From Teredinibacter haidensis (GTDB lineage: Bacteria > Pseudomonadota > Gammaproteobacteria > Pseudomonadales > Cellvibrionaceae): a DNA stretch of 64,000 nucleotides. Both the position numbers and the translations under genes were made by a program. A model generated the notes under the pieces. That model had not been told where the DNA came from and searched no databases. It worked only from the letters and a program-made list of their open reading frames with translations. Location: contig NZ_CP060084.1 of assembly GCF_014211975.1 (NCBI RefSeq), forward strand, positions 1,860,001 to 1,924,000. Reading direction: 5' to 3'. Numbering within the stretch: position 1 is the first letter of the stretch; every line of letters begins with the position of its first letter. Below, one piece after another: positions 45,553 to 57,434 of this stretch.

Positions 45553-45786
45553 TTAATGAACTTGGGCTAATTTCTCTCCTTGTATTACCTCCTGCGCCGC
45601 TTTTTTTATAGCCTTCATTCCGCAGCGCAACAGGCGAGCCTGATCAACCGCAGACATTCCATCAGGGAAATGGCTCGGCGACACCCCTAGGGGTTGCAGC
45701 GGGCTGCCCTCAATCGAAATCCTAAAACCAGTTATATGGAATGCTGACAAACTTTCCAAGTCGACGTTCCAAGCATCAAAATCCAT
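45553..45786 (-). CDS. Small conserved-looking protein of unknown function
   Basis: A 77-residue protein, likely cytosolic. Its phrases FRISIEGSPLQPLGVSPSHFP and DQARLLRCGMKAIKKAAQE resemble small hypothetical proteins seen in pseudomonad-type genomes, but no function is known. It is on the strand opposite the exported protein gene and shares its terminator. Confidence 0.6.
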   Translation of the reverse strand: MDFDAWNVDLESLSAFHITGFRISIEGSPLQPLGVSPSHFPDGMSAVDQARLLRCGMKAIKKAAQEVIQGEKLAQVH

Positions 45787-46001
45787 TTGGTCATCCTCTA
45801 TCAGTAACTCGGTACAACACTTTCTTTACCCAAAAGTAAAGATACCTACGAAACAGTCCAAACATCTGTAATCAGCAACAAACATAAAATTTCGTAAGAA
45901 AATATGAACTCTATAGCGTTTACTGAATAATCTCTACTAAAAATTGATTTATGCTAATGTTTCCTTACTCTACAGGGCCTACAAGTACCGCATATTATTG
46001 A

Positions 46002-47579
46002 CTACTCCCACTCGATTGTGGCAGGCGGCTTACTGGACACGTCGTACGTTACACGCGAAACACCCGCTATTTCATTGATAATTCGGCCGGATACACGTTC
46101 TAAAAGCTCATAAGGTAAATGCGCCCATCGCGCTGTCATAAAATCCACAGTTTCCACTGCTCGCAATGCTATCACCCATTCATAGCGCCGTCCGTCCCCA
46201 ACTACACCAACTGATTTCACCGGCAAAAACACCGCAAAGGCCTGACTAGTTTTATGGTACCAACCGAATTCATGCAATTCTTCAATAAAGATAGCATCGG
46301 CCTCACGCAGGATATCGGCATAATCCTTTTTAACTTCACCCAAAATACGAACACCCAAACCGGGCCCAGGAAATGGATGGCGGTAAACCATATCGTAGGG
46401 AAGGCCTAACTCTAACCCTATTTTCCTCACCTCATCTTTAAAGAGCTCTCGAAGCGGCTCAATCAACGCCATCTTCATATCATCTGGCAGACCACCAACG
46501 TTGTGATGACTCTTAATAACGTGCGCTTTTCCAGTTTTACCCGCAGCTGACTCGATTACATCTGGGTAAATGGTGCCCTGTGCCAACCAATTAACATCGG
46601 TTAATTTGGTCGCCTCATCATCAAAGACCTCAATAAAGGTGTTGCCTATAACTTTGCGCTTTTCCTCAGGATCGTCAACGCCCACAAGCTTACCAAGGAA
46701 CAAATCTTCAGATTGTGCTCGGATAACCTTAACGCCCATATTTTTGGCGAACATATCCATTACCTGATCGCCTTCATTCTTACGCAGCAATCCGTTATCC
46801 ACAAACACACAGGTCAGCTGATCGCCAATGGCCCGATGCAGCAATGCCGCCACAACAGAGGAGTCCACGCCGCCAGAGAGCCCAAGCAGCACCTTGTCCC
46901 CTCCCACCATATCCTTAACGCGCAGAATCGCATCTTCAACGATATTCGCTGCGGTCCACAAAGGTTCACAGCCCGCCAGTTCCAGCACAAAATGTTCAAA
47001 TATGCGTGTACCTTGAAGTGTGTGGGTTACTTCTGGGTGGAATTGAATGCCGTAGAAGCCTTTTGCCTCATAGGCCATTCCGGCAATGGCACAAGTTTCA
47101 GTGGAAGCCATCAAGCTAAAACCCTCCGGCATTTCAGAAACTTTATCACCGTGGCTCATCCAGACATCCAACAGGGAGCCACCATCGTTATCGACATGAT
47201 CCTTAATATCGTGAAACAGTTGGTTTTTACTCTCGATCTTAACCTGCGCGTAACCAAACTCTCGTAGATCCGAGGACTCTACCTGCCCCCCTAGCTGGAT
47301 GGCCATGGTCTGCATGCCATAACAAATCCCAAGTACGGGAACACCCAAAGTAAAAACAATCTCTGGCGCTCTGGGAGATTCTCCCGCGGTAACCGACTCA
47401 GGGCCACCCGCCAAAATAATTGCCTTCGGAGCATATTCACGAATTTCGTCTTCACTCATATCAAAGGCACGAATTTCAGAATACACGCCAATTTCACGCA
47501 CTCTTCGCGCAATCAGCTGGGTGTACTGGGAACCAAAGTCGAGAATAAGGACGCGCTGGGAATGGATATTTTGAGTCAT
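46002..47579 (-). CDS. guaA: GMP synthase (glutamine-hydrolysing)
   Basis: Aminates XMP to GMP. 525 residues: class I glutaminase with Cys in [10 protein letters not shown] and FHPEVTHT, an ATP pyrophosphatase domain with [16 protein letters not shown], and a C-terminal dimerisation domain with [10 protein letters not shown] at the end. Downstream of guaB on the same strand with about 100 bases between, a normal purine operon order. Confidence 0.97.
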   Translation of the reverse strand: MTQNIHSQRVLILDFGSQYTQLIARRVREIGVYSEIRAFDMSEDEIREYAPKAIILAGGPESVTAGESPRAPEIVFTLGVPVLGICYGMQTMAIQLGGQVESSDLREFGYAQVKIESKNQLFHDIKDHVDNDGGSLLDVWMSHGDKVSEMPEGFSLMASTETCAIAGMAYEAKGFYGIQFHPEVTHTLQGTRIFEHFVLELAGCEPLWTAANIVEDAILRVKDMVGGDKVLLGLSGGVDSSVVAALLHRAIGDQLTCVFVDNGLLRKNEGDQVMDMFAKNMGVKVIRAQSEDLFLGKLVGVDDPEEKRKVIGNTFIEVFDDEATKLTDVNWLAQGTIYPDVIESAAGKTGKAHVIKSHHNVGGLPDDMKMALIEPLRELFKDEVRKIGLELGLPYDMVYRHPFPGPGLGVRILGEVKKDYADILREADAIFIEELHEFGWYHKTSQAFAVFLPVKSVGVVGDGRRYEWVIALRAVETVDFMTARWAHLPYELLERVSGRIINEIAGVSRVTYDVSSKPPATIEWE

Positions 47580-47612
47580 GGCTTGCTCATCAATGTGAAC
47601 GGAGAAAAAGAC

Positions 47613-47641
47613 ACAGCCCGTGAGATAAGCTCACAGGCTGT
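47613..47641 (-). other. Hairpin in the guaB-guaA intergenic space
   Basis: ACAGCC-C-GTGAG pairs with CTCAC-A-GGCTGT around an ATAAG loop, one C/A mismatch, no T tract. It may tune the guaA/guaB ratio by attenuation or processing. Confidence 0.4.
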
Positions 47642-47680
47642 TATATATACGAAGTATAGGCTCGCTCGCCTGCGCTATGG

Positions 47681-49198
<1,518 letters not shown>

Positions 49199-49393
49199 CT
49201 AAGCTGACACGAAAATAACGAAAGGCCTTTAAGGGGCGTTTGGTGCGAGATAAAATAAACCCGATATTATAGTGTCGCCAAGCCTGTTGGTAAACAAAAG
49301 TCTGGCCTGAATTTCTTTATAGACCAATACTTTACTTTGATACGCTCGCTCGACATTATGTGGCGCCCCGCACCCGACCAACGGCTACGAGCT

Positions 49394-50755
49394 ATGAACA
49401 ACCTCATCTCAGATAACGACAACATTATCCACAGCGGGCGCCAGGTGTTGTCGGTCAGCGAGTTAAACCGCAAAGCAAAGCAACTACTGGAAATACACCT
49501 GCCGCTCATGTGGGTAGAGGGTGAAATATCCAATTTCAGCAAGCCCTCTTCCGGCCACTGGTATCTCACACTAAAAGACGAGAACGCCCAAGTGCGCTGC
49601 GCCATGTTTCGTAACCGTAACAATCAGGTACGTTTCACACCAAAAAACGGCATCAACGTTCAAGTACGCGCCAGGGTTAGCCTTTACGAAGGTCGTGGCG
49701 ACTATCAGCTCATTATTGAACATATGGAGGAAGCTGGATTTGGCATCTTGCAAAAGCGCTACCAGGAATTAAAACAGAAGCTTGAAAATGAAGGACTGTT
49801 TGACAATGACCAGAAAAAACCGTTGCCAGAACTCCCTAGACACATCGCTGTTATTACATCCCCCACGGGTGCAGCCGTACGCGATGTGATATCGGTGCTG
49901 GAACGCCGTTTCCCGGCCATACCCATCACCGTAATTCCAGCAGCTGTACAGGGCGATGGAGCAGCCCAACAGCTGATCGAAGCGATAGATCTGGCCGAAA
50001 AACAGGGCTGCTTTGATGCCATACTGTTATGCCGTGGTGGCGGCTCTATTGAAGACCTCTGGGCGTTTAACAACGAACAGCTTGCTCGTAGGGTTTTCGC
50101 CGCAAAAACTCCCATAATCAGCGCTGTGGGCCACGAGATCGATTTCACGATTACTGACTTCGTGGCTGACTTGCGCGCGCCAACCCCTTCTGCAGCAGCA
50201 GAGATTCTTAGCCCTGATGCACAGGAGCTTGAATTCGCGTTTAAAGACTTCGAACGGCGGATGACGAGTAGAATCGAACACCTATTGAATCAATGCCAAC
50301 AAAAATTAACGCATGCACGGCAACTAATGCGGCATCCCGGTCAGAAATTACAAATCTGGGCACAGCGTTTGGATTTATTGGATATGCGGCTGAATTCAGC
50401 TTGGGTTAAAACTTTTCAAAATAAGCGGATAAAACAGGACCAAATAGAGAGTCGACTGAACAGTCAAAACCCCGCAAACACTATTCGCTATAGCCGCGAT
50501 AAAATTCAGGAGCTTTGCCAACGCCTAGATTTAGCCATGCAACACCAGGTAAAGGACAAGCAGGCTGCCTTCACCAAAGCCGCGAGTTTGCTCAATATCG
50601 TTAGCCCACTCAACACATTGAATCGCGGCTATGCTATTGCACAAAACCAGCGAGGAAATATTATTCGTGAATCGGCGGAAACCGAAAAAGGGGAAAGGTT
50701 AGAACTCATGCTATCGAAAGGCTCGCTGGAAGTTACTGTCAACAAAACAAATTAA
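49394..50755 (+). CDS. xseA: Exodeoxyribonuclease VII large subunit
   Basis: Large subunit of a single-strand exonuclease used in DNA repair. About 453 residues from ATG 49394; a longer frame from 49337 is less likely, as homologues start near SVSELNRKAK. An N-terminal OB fold (LPLMWVEGEISNFSKPSSGHWYL) is followed by the catalytic part with HIAVITSPTGAAVRDV, RGGGSIEDLWAFN and VGHEIDFTITDFVAD, then the helical C-terminus with LNRGYAI. Overlaps the convergent orphan gene by four bases. Confidence 0.95.
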   Translation: MNNLISDNDNIIHSGRQVLSVSELNRKAKQLLEIHLPLMWVEGEISNFSKPSSGHWYLTLKDENAQVRCAMFRNRNNQVRFTPKNGINVQVRARVSLYEGRGDYQLIIEHMEEAGFGILQKRYQELKQKLENEGLFDNDQKKPLPELPRHIAVITSPTGAAVRDVISVLERRFPAIPITVIPAAVQGDGAAQQLIEAIDLAEKQGCFDAILLCRGGGSIEDLWAFNNEQLARRVFAAKTPIISAVGHEIDFTITDFVADLRAPTPSAAAEILSPDAQELEFAFKDFERRMTSRIEHLLNQCQQKLTHARQLMRHPGQKLQIWAQRLDLLDMRLNSAWVKTFQNKRIKQDQIESRLNSQNPANTIRYSRDKIQELCQRLDLAMQHQVKDKQAAFTKAASLLNIVSPLNTLNRGYAIAQNQRGNIIRESAETEKGERLELMLSKGSLEVTVNKTN

Positions 50756-52074
50756 CTTAAGGCTAACAGCTCGTCACTAGCAGCCAAAACGGCATCCGCA
50801 AATGTGCGTTTTCGCAGAGTGACGCTCTCATCTAAAAGCTCTGATATCAATACAGGGCTACCGTCAAGATGCGTTCTCGCATACAGGCCAGCAACAAAAC
50901 TTTCAACGGGGTGCCGTGCAATAACCTCCGTATTGCTATCAACAACATCCACAAGAATTTCCCGAATCGCTTTGGTATAGGTAATTTGGCGCATTCCCCC
51001 CACACACACAAGCCCCATAGAAAACATTAACAAACTAAACACCAAACACATACCGGGAATGATACTGCCTTCACGCAAACCCGCCATCACACTTTCAGGC
51101 TTTAAGACTAAGCGACCCTGCTCACTATTTAAGTGGCACCCATCGTATGACAAGAACGGAACCATCTTGCTGCCACTACATTGCCAGAATAAAATCGAAC
51201 CCTGCCCTGCCTTTCTATTCCAACAGCCACTGACACCATCAAATTTTTCAACAACATTGTCTCTGCAGTTTTTATCAAACAACAGGCGGTACATTAATGA
51301 ATCATTATTTTCCAGCTCGGTGATCAACAAATCAATCGCCAACTCACTAACATTGAAAAACAGGAACTCCACATCGGGTATTGCCTGCTGACACATTTTA
51401 TGATTAAGCAATGCACACTGTTCGGCGTAACTTTGCAGAGCCAAAACATCACTGTTGCTATAAAATTCCCCCAACAGAAGCTCATATGATTTTTTTTTCT
51501 TTGAATCAATATCGCCCGAGCGATATTTTTTCTGTATCGCAGACAAGGCTTTACTCACATCAGATGTAGTGAACGGCTCCATATGGGAAACCATTTTCTT
51601 TTTACAGCTTTTAGGGAACAAGTTGATTTGCTGCAGGCCGCTCTTACCGGGAAGCAATAATCCTCTGGGGTAGAAAAGGTTATCCATGGGCACCCAGTCA
51701 GTTGAAAGAACCGGCACCACTGCAGGAGCTTTTCGACCTGCGCTTGCAACCAATAAACTTTGGATAGCTAAAGGATGGAAGAGCGGTGCAGTATGGTGCG
51801 CACTCAAAACAACGGGAGAATCAGTTAATTGCCCTCTCAATTTTGTATCGTCATTAAAGCGGGATCGACAAGCTGAAGAGATTAAATTAAAGAAGCTAGG
51901 ATTAACCGGGCACTGCATATTTCTACTTAAAGCATGCCACAAATAATCAACGTAATCCTTGAGACTGGCATTTTGCCACTGAGCCAAATGCGAGACTAAC
52001 ACAGGATTCCGCTTTCCCAACTGAGAAAGAAGATGTGACCAAGCAGACAATTCCGCTTGAAAAGCAACGTCCAT
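50752..52074 (-). CDS. Unrecognised 440-residue protein coupled to a PhzF-like gene
   Basis: I do not recognise this family. The protein seems cytosolic, apart from a hydrophobic stretch at about 345-370 (CLVFSLLMFSMGLVCVGG), which may be buried rather than membrane. A striking segment near residue 90, VVLSAHHTAPLFHPLAI, contains two adjacent His and a third, suggesting a metal site. Cysteines are frequent. Its ATG follows the PhzF-like stop directly (TAAATG), so the two are one operon. A joint role in a small-molecule pathway is inferred. Confidence 0.7.
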   Translation of the reverse strand: MDVAFQAELSAWSHLLSQLGKRNPVLVSHLAQWQNASLKDYVDYLWHALSRNMQCPVNPSFFNLISSACRSRFNDDTKLRGQLTDSPVVLSAHHTAPLFHPLAIQSLLVASAGRKAPAVVPVLSTDWVPMDNLFYPRGLLLPGKSGLQQINLFPKSCKKKMVSHMEPFTTSDVSKALSAIQKKYRSGDIDSKKKKSYELLLGEFYSNSDVLALQSYAEQCALLNHKMCQQAIPDVEFLFFNVSELAIDLLITELENNDSLMYRLLFDKNCRDNVVEKFDGVSGCWNRKAGQGSILFWQCSGSKMVPFLSYDGCHLNSEQGRLVLKPESVMAGLREGSIIPGMCLVFSLLMFSMGLVCVGGMRQITYTKAIREILVDVVDSNTEVIARHPVESFVAGLYARTHLDGSPVLISELLDESVTLRKRTFADAVLAASDELLALS

Positions 52075-52878
52075 TTATGCACACGCTCCCACTGGAATAC
52101 TACCCGAAAACCAGGTTAAGGCTTTGCCGAATATACAGACAGTTTGCCCGCTAACCCTGCAAGGGATAGGCCCTCCCCGCTCAGAAACCGAACACCCCAT
52201 CAACTCTTCCCGTTTTAATTTATGGCTCCACAGCGGACCAAGGGCACCATTGGCGGAACCACAAAAATAATCTTCATCCACGCCAATTGACGGAGCAAAA
52301 ACACGATAACAATAATCTGTATCCCGTCCGGGAGCTGTCACCAGCAAAGCCCGTATCGAGCCCACTAACGGAACAGAAAAATCCGGACGTAATGACCTCA
52401 CCATATGCTCACTGGGAAACTCGGCAATTACATCGTAAAAGCTTTTATACATTTGCTTAACTTTTACACCTAAAAATTTGTTAACGCAGGGCACATCAAT
52501 AATGGGTTTGCACAAAAATTTCGGCATCTCTAACTCGAAACCATCGCTGTGTATTCCCACTCGGACCTTTATTCTCCCCAAACAAAAAATGATATCTTCC
52601 CCTATATGACCGAGATACTCGCGTACCACATGAGAAGCGGCAACAGTACCGTGACCACAGATTTCCACCTGGTTTTTGGGGCCGAAATGCCGTAATAAAT
52701 AGCCTCGTTCGCCGTTGGGTACGACAAAAGAGGTAATGGGTTGATTTAGTTCAGCCGCTATTTGCTGAAGACTTGAATCCGGCAACAGTTCCTTCAGCAC
52801 ACAAACTGCTGCGGGATTACCGGTAAACGGGGCGCTCGCAAATGCTTTGACAATAAATAAATTATTACTAGTCGTCAT
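52075..52878 (-). CDS. PhzF-family isomerase-like protein, catalytic Glu apparently missing
   Basis: A 267-residue PhzF/diaminopimelate-epimerase-fold protein. Conserved pieces present: FTGNPAAVCVL, EICGHGTVAAS, and FAPSIGVDEDYFCGSANGALGPL. In PhzF the base is Glu45 within a phrase like LNLSETxFV; here the aligned phrase is LNQPITSFVVP, with Ile48 where Glu is expected. It may therefore be inactive as an isomerase or use a different mechanism. The ATG at 52878 gives the usual family N-terminus; a 22-residue extension is unlikely. Directly upstream of the 440-residue orphan. Confidence 0.85.
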   Translation of the reverse strand: MTTSNNLFIVKAFASAPFTGNPAAVCVLKELLPDSSLQQIAAELNQPITSFVVPNGERGYLLRHFGPKNQVEICGHGTVAASHVVREYLGHIGEDIIFCLGRIKVRVGIHSDGFELEMPKFLCKPIIDVPCVNKFLGVKVKQMYKSFYDVIAEFPSEHMVRSLRPDFSVPLVGSIRALLVTAPGRDTDYCYRVFAPSIGVDEDYFCGSANGALGPLWSHKLKREELMGCSVSERGGPIPCRVSGQTVCIFGKALTWFSGSIPVGACA

Positions 52879-53490
52879 TTCCGTACAACTCGAATAGTAG
52901 TGCGCAAAAACTTGCGGAAAGACATTAACATTCGTTCTAACCAAAGCTTAGCACAAGCTTTTTAAAGCATTAGCCCTACTTGAATTTATTCTAAACCGTT
53001 TTTGTTCTTATTTTTATAAACCCATAGTATTTAGTAATAATGGGACAGAGTTACTCCCAATTAAAAAGCCTCATCATCATCTATACAACCACCTGCTTGG
53101 CCCATATAAATAATACATGTGTATTCCCGGTATTGATTAAGCTTTTTTTCAGGACTAACGATTAATGATTAGACAGATAAACCCTGCGGTTTCCACAACA
53201 AATCGCTCGAAAAAATTCACATAGATTACAAACAGACAGATCGGCAAGCCACTCCACGTGTTTAAGTTCGCAGCCGCTACAGACTATTCAGGCGCTAGTG
53301 CCTACGCCTTTGGCACTACCCATATATTTGATATCATTAGAATGATTGTCGCGCCTTATCGATAAGGTCAGTCGTGATTATTGTGTCGCTAGACATCAAA
53401 ACACACGCCGGGAGGCGCTACAAAGAGCGTTTGGAGTTAATAAAAGAATTGAGGCGTTTATCAATACGGCTCTACATAAAATTTCGAGGA
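52879..53490. other. 612-base intergenic stretch
   Basis: Largely unexplained. It must hold the PhzF promoter and the end of the TauE transcript. A short interrupted palindrome with TATCGATA lies near 53358-53365. No coding frame, tRNA or clear terminator seen. Confidence 0.45.
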
Positions 53491-54300
53491 TTAGCCTGTA
53501 ATTTCAATTAACATTTTAATAACAAGCAACACCAATAAAAGAGCCAATATTCCCGACAACATCCGGTGAGATAAGCGCTTGCCGAACTTCGCCCCAAAAG
53601 GAGCTGTCAGCACAGACGCCGAAACAATCAATAAAAATGCGGGAAAATTGATTAAAGAAAAACTACCGTAGGGAGCATCCGGCCGCGTACTGCCCAAAAC
53701 TAAAATAAGTAAAACTGCGGGCAAGGCAATAAGGAAACCAAAACCAGCCGCTGTTCCCACGGCCCGGTGAGCCGAGAAACCACGAACAACTAACAACGGC
53801 CCTCCCAAAGCTCCGCCCCCGACTCCTGCCAAAGCGGAAACGCAGCCGATACAAAATGTGGATAGAAGCATCCCCCACCCGCCACGCTGCTCCTTTGTAT
53901 CACGCTCAGTGCTGAACACAACAACTAAACGAACCACAATAATGATGGCAACAATACCCAGCAAGGCTGCAAAAATCCCCTGTAACCAGCTACCACGCAA
54001 ATTGGAAACGCCCAATGCACCAATTAAAGCACCCAAAAATAATGCGGGAGACCAAAAGCGCAAGCAGTACCACGCGATATTGTTCAACCGCCAATGGGCT
54101 TTAATCGAGGAGATGGACGTAGGAATTATACACAGCAAAGATGTGGATACCGCCATAGACATAGCCGTTTCTCCACTACAGCCCATCGCAATAAACAGGT
54201 GATAGAGTGCAGGTACAACGATAATGCCACCGCCAACACCAAATAACCCCGCTAGAAACCCCGCCAATATTCCCGTGGAACAGGCGAGTAACGCCAACAT
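53491..54300 (-). CDS. TauE/SafE family sulfite/organosulfur exporter
   Basis: About 269-residue inner-membrane transporter of the TauE/SafE (DUF81) family with eight hydrophobic helices. Two inverted halves show the signatures FLAGLFGVGGGIIVVPAL and ALAGVGGGALGGPLLV. Related proteins export sulfite, sulfoacetate or similar anions. I prefer ATG 54300 over the frame extended to TTG 54366, since homologues begin close to the first helix. Substrate not deducible here. Confidence 0.9.
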   Translation of the reverse strand: MLALLACSTGILAGFLAGLFGVGGGIIVVPALYHLFIAMGCSGETAMSMAVSTSLLCIIPTSISSIKAHWRLNNIAWYCLRFWSPALFLGALIGALGVSNLRGSWLQGIFAALLGIVAIIIVVRLVVVFSTERDTKEQRGGWGMLLSTFCIGCVSALAGVGGGALGGPLLVVRGFSAHRAVGTAAGFGFLIALPAVLLILVLGSTRPDAPYGSFSLINFPAFLLIVSASVLTAPFGAKFGKRLSHRMLSGILALLLVLLVIKMLIEITG

Positions 54301-54418
54301 CAATAAGGATTCATTGAAAATCAAGAAAAAACACCTATTGTTAACCGAGAATAAATGGTAGTGCAATCCATTAGGTAATACACTTCAGCCCGTAAATGCG
54401 ATCAAAGGAGTATCCGTT

Positions 54419-54781
54419 ATGACACATTATTCAACTTGGAAGTACACTCTGTTTTGCTTAGTATCAAGCCTGCTACTCAACGCGGGTTCCGTTAGCGCAG
54501 ACAACCATGGCACGGAAGAAGCAGCCATGCCAGAGGCCGAAATATCCAAAGCCCATAAATACAGTTGCTCCCAGCAGGGGCTTATTCGCCGCATTGAAAT
54601 CAACTACAGCTCGGACGCGATGAAAGTTCCTTGTGATGTTAATTATTACAAAGACAATGAAGCGCCCAACGAAGTCAACACGCTCTGGAGCGCGCAGAAT
54701 CTGGAAGGCTATTGTGAACAGAAGGCAGAAGAATTTGTAGGCAAATTGCAGTCCTGGGGCTGGTCCTGCTCTGCAGAGTAA
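54419..54781 (+). CDS. Unrecognised exported protein with paired cysteines
   Basis: A 120-residue protein with a signal peptide (LFCLVSSLLLNAGSVSADN). The mature domain starts KYSCSQQGLIRRIEINY and ends GWSCS, with Cys near positions 49, 68, 103 and 117, probably two disulfides. AAGGAG precedes the ATG. Convergent with der. Family not recognised; a small conserved periplasmic protein is likely. Confidence 0.7.
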   Translation: MTHYSTWKYTLFCLVSSLLLNAGSVSADNHGTEEAAMPEAEISKAHKYSCSQQGLIRRIEINYSSDAMKVPCDVNYYKDNEAPNEVNTLWSAQNLEGYCEQKAEEFVGKLQSWGWSCSAE

Positions 54782-54795
54782 GCCTACAAAGCAGA

Positions 54796-56184
54796 TTACT
54801 TTTTCTTCACATGCTTCATTAACCGACGTTTTTTGGCAAGCTGGCGATCAGTCAGCTTGTTCTTTCTTCCCGCAAATGGGTTCTCACTGGAACGGAATTC
54901 AATTTTTACCGGTGTCCCTTGAAGCTCCAGCGCCTTGCGGAAGCTTTTCTCTAAATAACGCACATAATGATTCGGTACTTCCTTGGTTTGGTTGCCGTGA
55001 ATGACAATCACCGGAGGGTTGTGGCCGCCAGAATGGGCATAGCGCAATTTTATGCGACGACCATGAACCAAGGGGGGGGGATGCCCGCTAACAGTGTGCT
55101 CTAAAACTCGGGTTAAAAAATTGGTTGAGTATTTCTCCGTTGCCGCGCGGTAGGCTTTTTCTACCGACTCATATAAATGCCCCACGCCGGTACCATGCAA
55201 GGCAGAAATAAAATGTAGATCGGCAAAGTCAGCAAAACGCAGCCGCCTTTCCAGCTCCATTTTGATATGTTTCTTATGGTCTTCTTCCAGACCATCCCAT
55301 TTGTTGAGCGCGACAACGAGAGCCCGACCACTTTCGAGCGCGTGCCCCATTAGGTGTAAATCCTGATCGACTACACCTTCACTAGCATCCAGCACGACTA
55401 TCACAACATTAGCGTCTCCCATTGCCTGGAGCGCTTTAACAATAGAAAACTTCTCTACAGTGAGTTTTACGTTTTTGCGACGGCGAACACCTGCGGTATC
55501 GATAATGGTGTACGGTTTTCCATCGCGCTCATAATCGATATAAATACTGTCTCGGGTAGTTCCCGGCATATCGAAAACCACAACACGATCTTCACCCAAC
55601 ATTCGATTGACGAGCGTTGACTTACCCACGTTGGGGCGCCCGACAATGGCCATTTTAATGCCGCGCTTTTCGCTCTCGTCTTCGGCTTCCGTCTCGGGAA
55701 ATTCCGCCAACACCTCCTCTATCAGAGGTCGAACACCACGACCATGAGAAGCTGCAATGGAATAAATTTCGCCCAGGCCCATTTCGTAGAACGGCGCTAC
55801 AGCCACATCCGGATTTAAACCGTCCACTTTGTTGGCAACCACAAAGGTAGGCTTGGCTAAACCGCGTAGGTGATCGGCGATTTGCTGATCGGTAGCTGTC
55901 ATACCATCTCGACAGTCCACCATAAATAATACAATGTCAGACTCCATGATCGCCTGTAGCGATTGATCAGCCATCACACTGTCGATACCTTCTTCGTCGC
56001 CGCTGATACCGCCCGTATCCACAACAATAAAGCGCTTACCTTCAAATTCCGCATCACCGTATTTGCGATCGCGAGTAAGGCCCGCAAAGTTAGCGACAAT
56101 GGCGTCTCGGGTTTTAGTGAGTCGATTAAATAACGTGGATTTTCCCACGTTTGGCCTACCAACAAGGGCAATGGTTGGGATCAT
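54796..56184 (-). CDS. der: GTPase Der
   Basis: Ribosome-assembly GTPase with two G domains, acting on the 50S subunit. 462 residues; P-loops [14 protein letters not shown] (residue 8) and [14 protein letters not shown] (about 182), each followed by DTGG/DTAG switch motifs, and NKVD/NKWD. The KH-like C-terminal domain ends in a basic tail. End of the conserved cluster bamB-der. Confidence 0.97.
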   Translation of the reverse strand: MIPTIALVGRPNVGKSTLFNRLTKTRDAIVANFAGLTRDRKYGDAEFEGKRFIVVDTGGISGDEEGIDSVMADQSLQAIMESDIVLFMVDCRDGMTATDQQIADHLRGLAKPTFVVANKVDGLNPDVAVAPFYEMGLGEIYSIAASHGRGVRPLIEEVLAEFPETEAEDESEKRGIKMAIVGRPNVGKSTLVNRMLGEDRVVVFDMPGTTRDSIYIDYERDGKPYTIIDTAGVRRRKNVKLTVEKFSIVKALQAMGDANVVIVVLDASEGVVDQDLHLMGHALESGRALVVALNKWDGLEEDHKKHIKMELERRLRFADFADLHFISALHGTGVGHLYESVEKAYRAATEKYSTNFLTRVLEHTVSGHPPPLVHGRRIKLRYAHSGGHNPPVIVIHGNQTKEVPNHYVRYLEKSFRKALELQGTPVKIEFRSSENPFAGRKNKLTDRQLAKKRRLMKHVKKK

Positions 56185-56255
56185 GAAGCTTCTCTGGAAT
56201 GAATTAGATGCGACGAGCCTTATTCAAGCTCGCCGCAGGCACCTTTGAACAAGCC

Positions 56256-57434
56256 CTACTTGGACTCGCCAACGATAGTATAGGCGCTCAGTTTGCCTTT
56301 ATTGGAGTAGGTATACAATGTATCACCATCGCCCAACAACGGCGCACGTATAGCGGCTCGTCGCATTTTCCCACCACCGGCCAGTTTAAAACGGTCAGCG
56401 AATTGACCATCGTCCTGATTTAGTACATGTACATAGCCATAACCATCAGCGACGGCCAGATAATCGCCGAATATTGCTGGAGCGCTGGTATTACGGCGCT
56501 TAAGCTGAAAATTTTCCCACTCAAGCTCACCGTTTAAAGCGTTATACGCAACAATGCGAGACTCATCTGTGCTCACGAAGACTTTATTATTGGCAACCAC
56601 CACTGCATTGTGGGTTGATGCCTCTTTCGACCACACCAGTCGACCGGCTCCGCGGCTTGCGGCCACGACATTGCCTTGATAATTCCCCGCGTACAGGTAA
56701 CTACCGTTAAGCACCGGTGTTCCATCAATATCGACGATACGATCCAGCTCGGTACGCCCCTGGGGACGGCTCACTCGAAGCTGCCACTGGGACGAACCAT
56801 CTTTGGCTCCCAGGCTCAGTACCTGCCCATTATCGAATGCAACAATCACCTGAGTGGGGGTCAGGACAGGAGACGCCGTACCACGCAAGGTCAGAACTGG
56901 CAGCATGTGATCATAGGACCAGCGTAGCGCACCGGTTTCGGCCTCAAAGGCAAATACGCGTCCATCAATGGTCACAGCAACAACAATATCACTGTTCCCA
57001 GCCGGGGCAGATGCCACTTCACTACTAACCTTGGCTTTCCAGTTAAGCTCTCCGGTATCCTTATTCAATACGTGAACCATGCCGTCGTAAGTGCCGAAAT
57101 AAATACCGCTGGCACTCGCCGCAACACCACCGGAAATTTCAGCTTTAGTTTTTACTTTCCAGCGTTTTTTACCGGTTGTTGCATCGAAGGCCTGTACATC
57201 GCCCTTATAGCCAACCGTATAGATACCACCTTCGCCATCCAACGCAGGAACAAAACGTGAAAACCGCTTTTCCTGACCGGAACCCGCAGCCCGGCTCCAT
57301 TGCTTTTTAACTTTGACTGTTTCCTCAAATTTAATGAGATCTGCAGCCTTCAATTCGAGTTTTTTTGAATCTTTGCTTTGACAGGCTACAAGGCTCAGAA
57401 CAGCAACGGCCAGCAATAAATACCGCAACAACAT
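56256..57434 (-). CDS. bamB: Outer membrane assembly lipoprotein BamB
   Basis: Lipoprotein subunit of the BAM complex, which inserts beta-barrels into the outer membrane. 392 residues: lipobox LSLVAC with lipidated Cys at about 18, then an eight-bladed propeller of WD/PQQ-like repeats with recurring AxDxxTGxxxW patterns (FDATTGKKRWK, LNKDTGELNWK, FEAETGALRWS). Its ATG shares a base with the yfgM stop (TAATG). Periplasmic face of the outer membrane. Confidence 0.96.
   Translation of the reverse strand: MLLRYLLLAVAVLSLVACQSKDSKKLELKAADLIKFEETVKVKKQWSRAAGSGQEKRFSRFVPALDGEGGIYTVGYKGDVQAFDATTGKKRWKVKTKAEISGGVAASASGIYFGTYDGMVHVLNKDTGELNWKAKVSSEVASAPAGNSDIVVAVTIDGRVFAFEAETGALRWSYDHMLPVLTLRGTASPVLTPTQVIVAFDNGQVLSLGAKDGSSQWQLRVSRPQGRTELDRIVDIDGTPVLNGSYLYAGNYQGNVVAASRGAGRLVWSKEASTHNAVVVANNKVFVSTDESRIVAYNALNGELEWENFQLKRRNTSAPAIFGDYLAVADGYGYVHVLNQDDGQFADRFKLAGGGKMRRAAIRAPLLGDGDTLYTYSNKGKLSAYTIVGESK

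Noticed and set aside
45940..45960. Second FNR box (TTGATTTATGCTAA) near 45945
   Set aside because: Only the left half matches; the right half lacks ATCAA.
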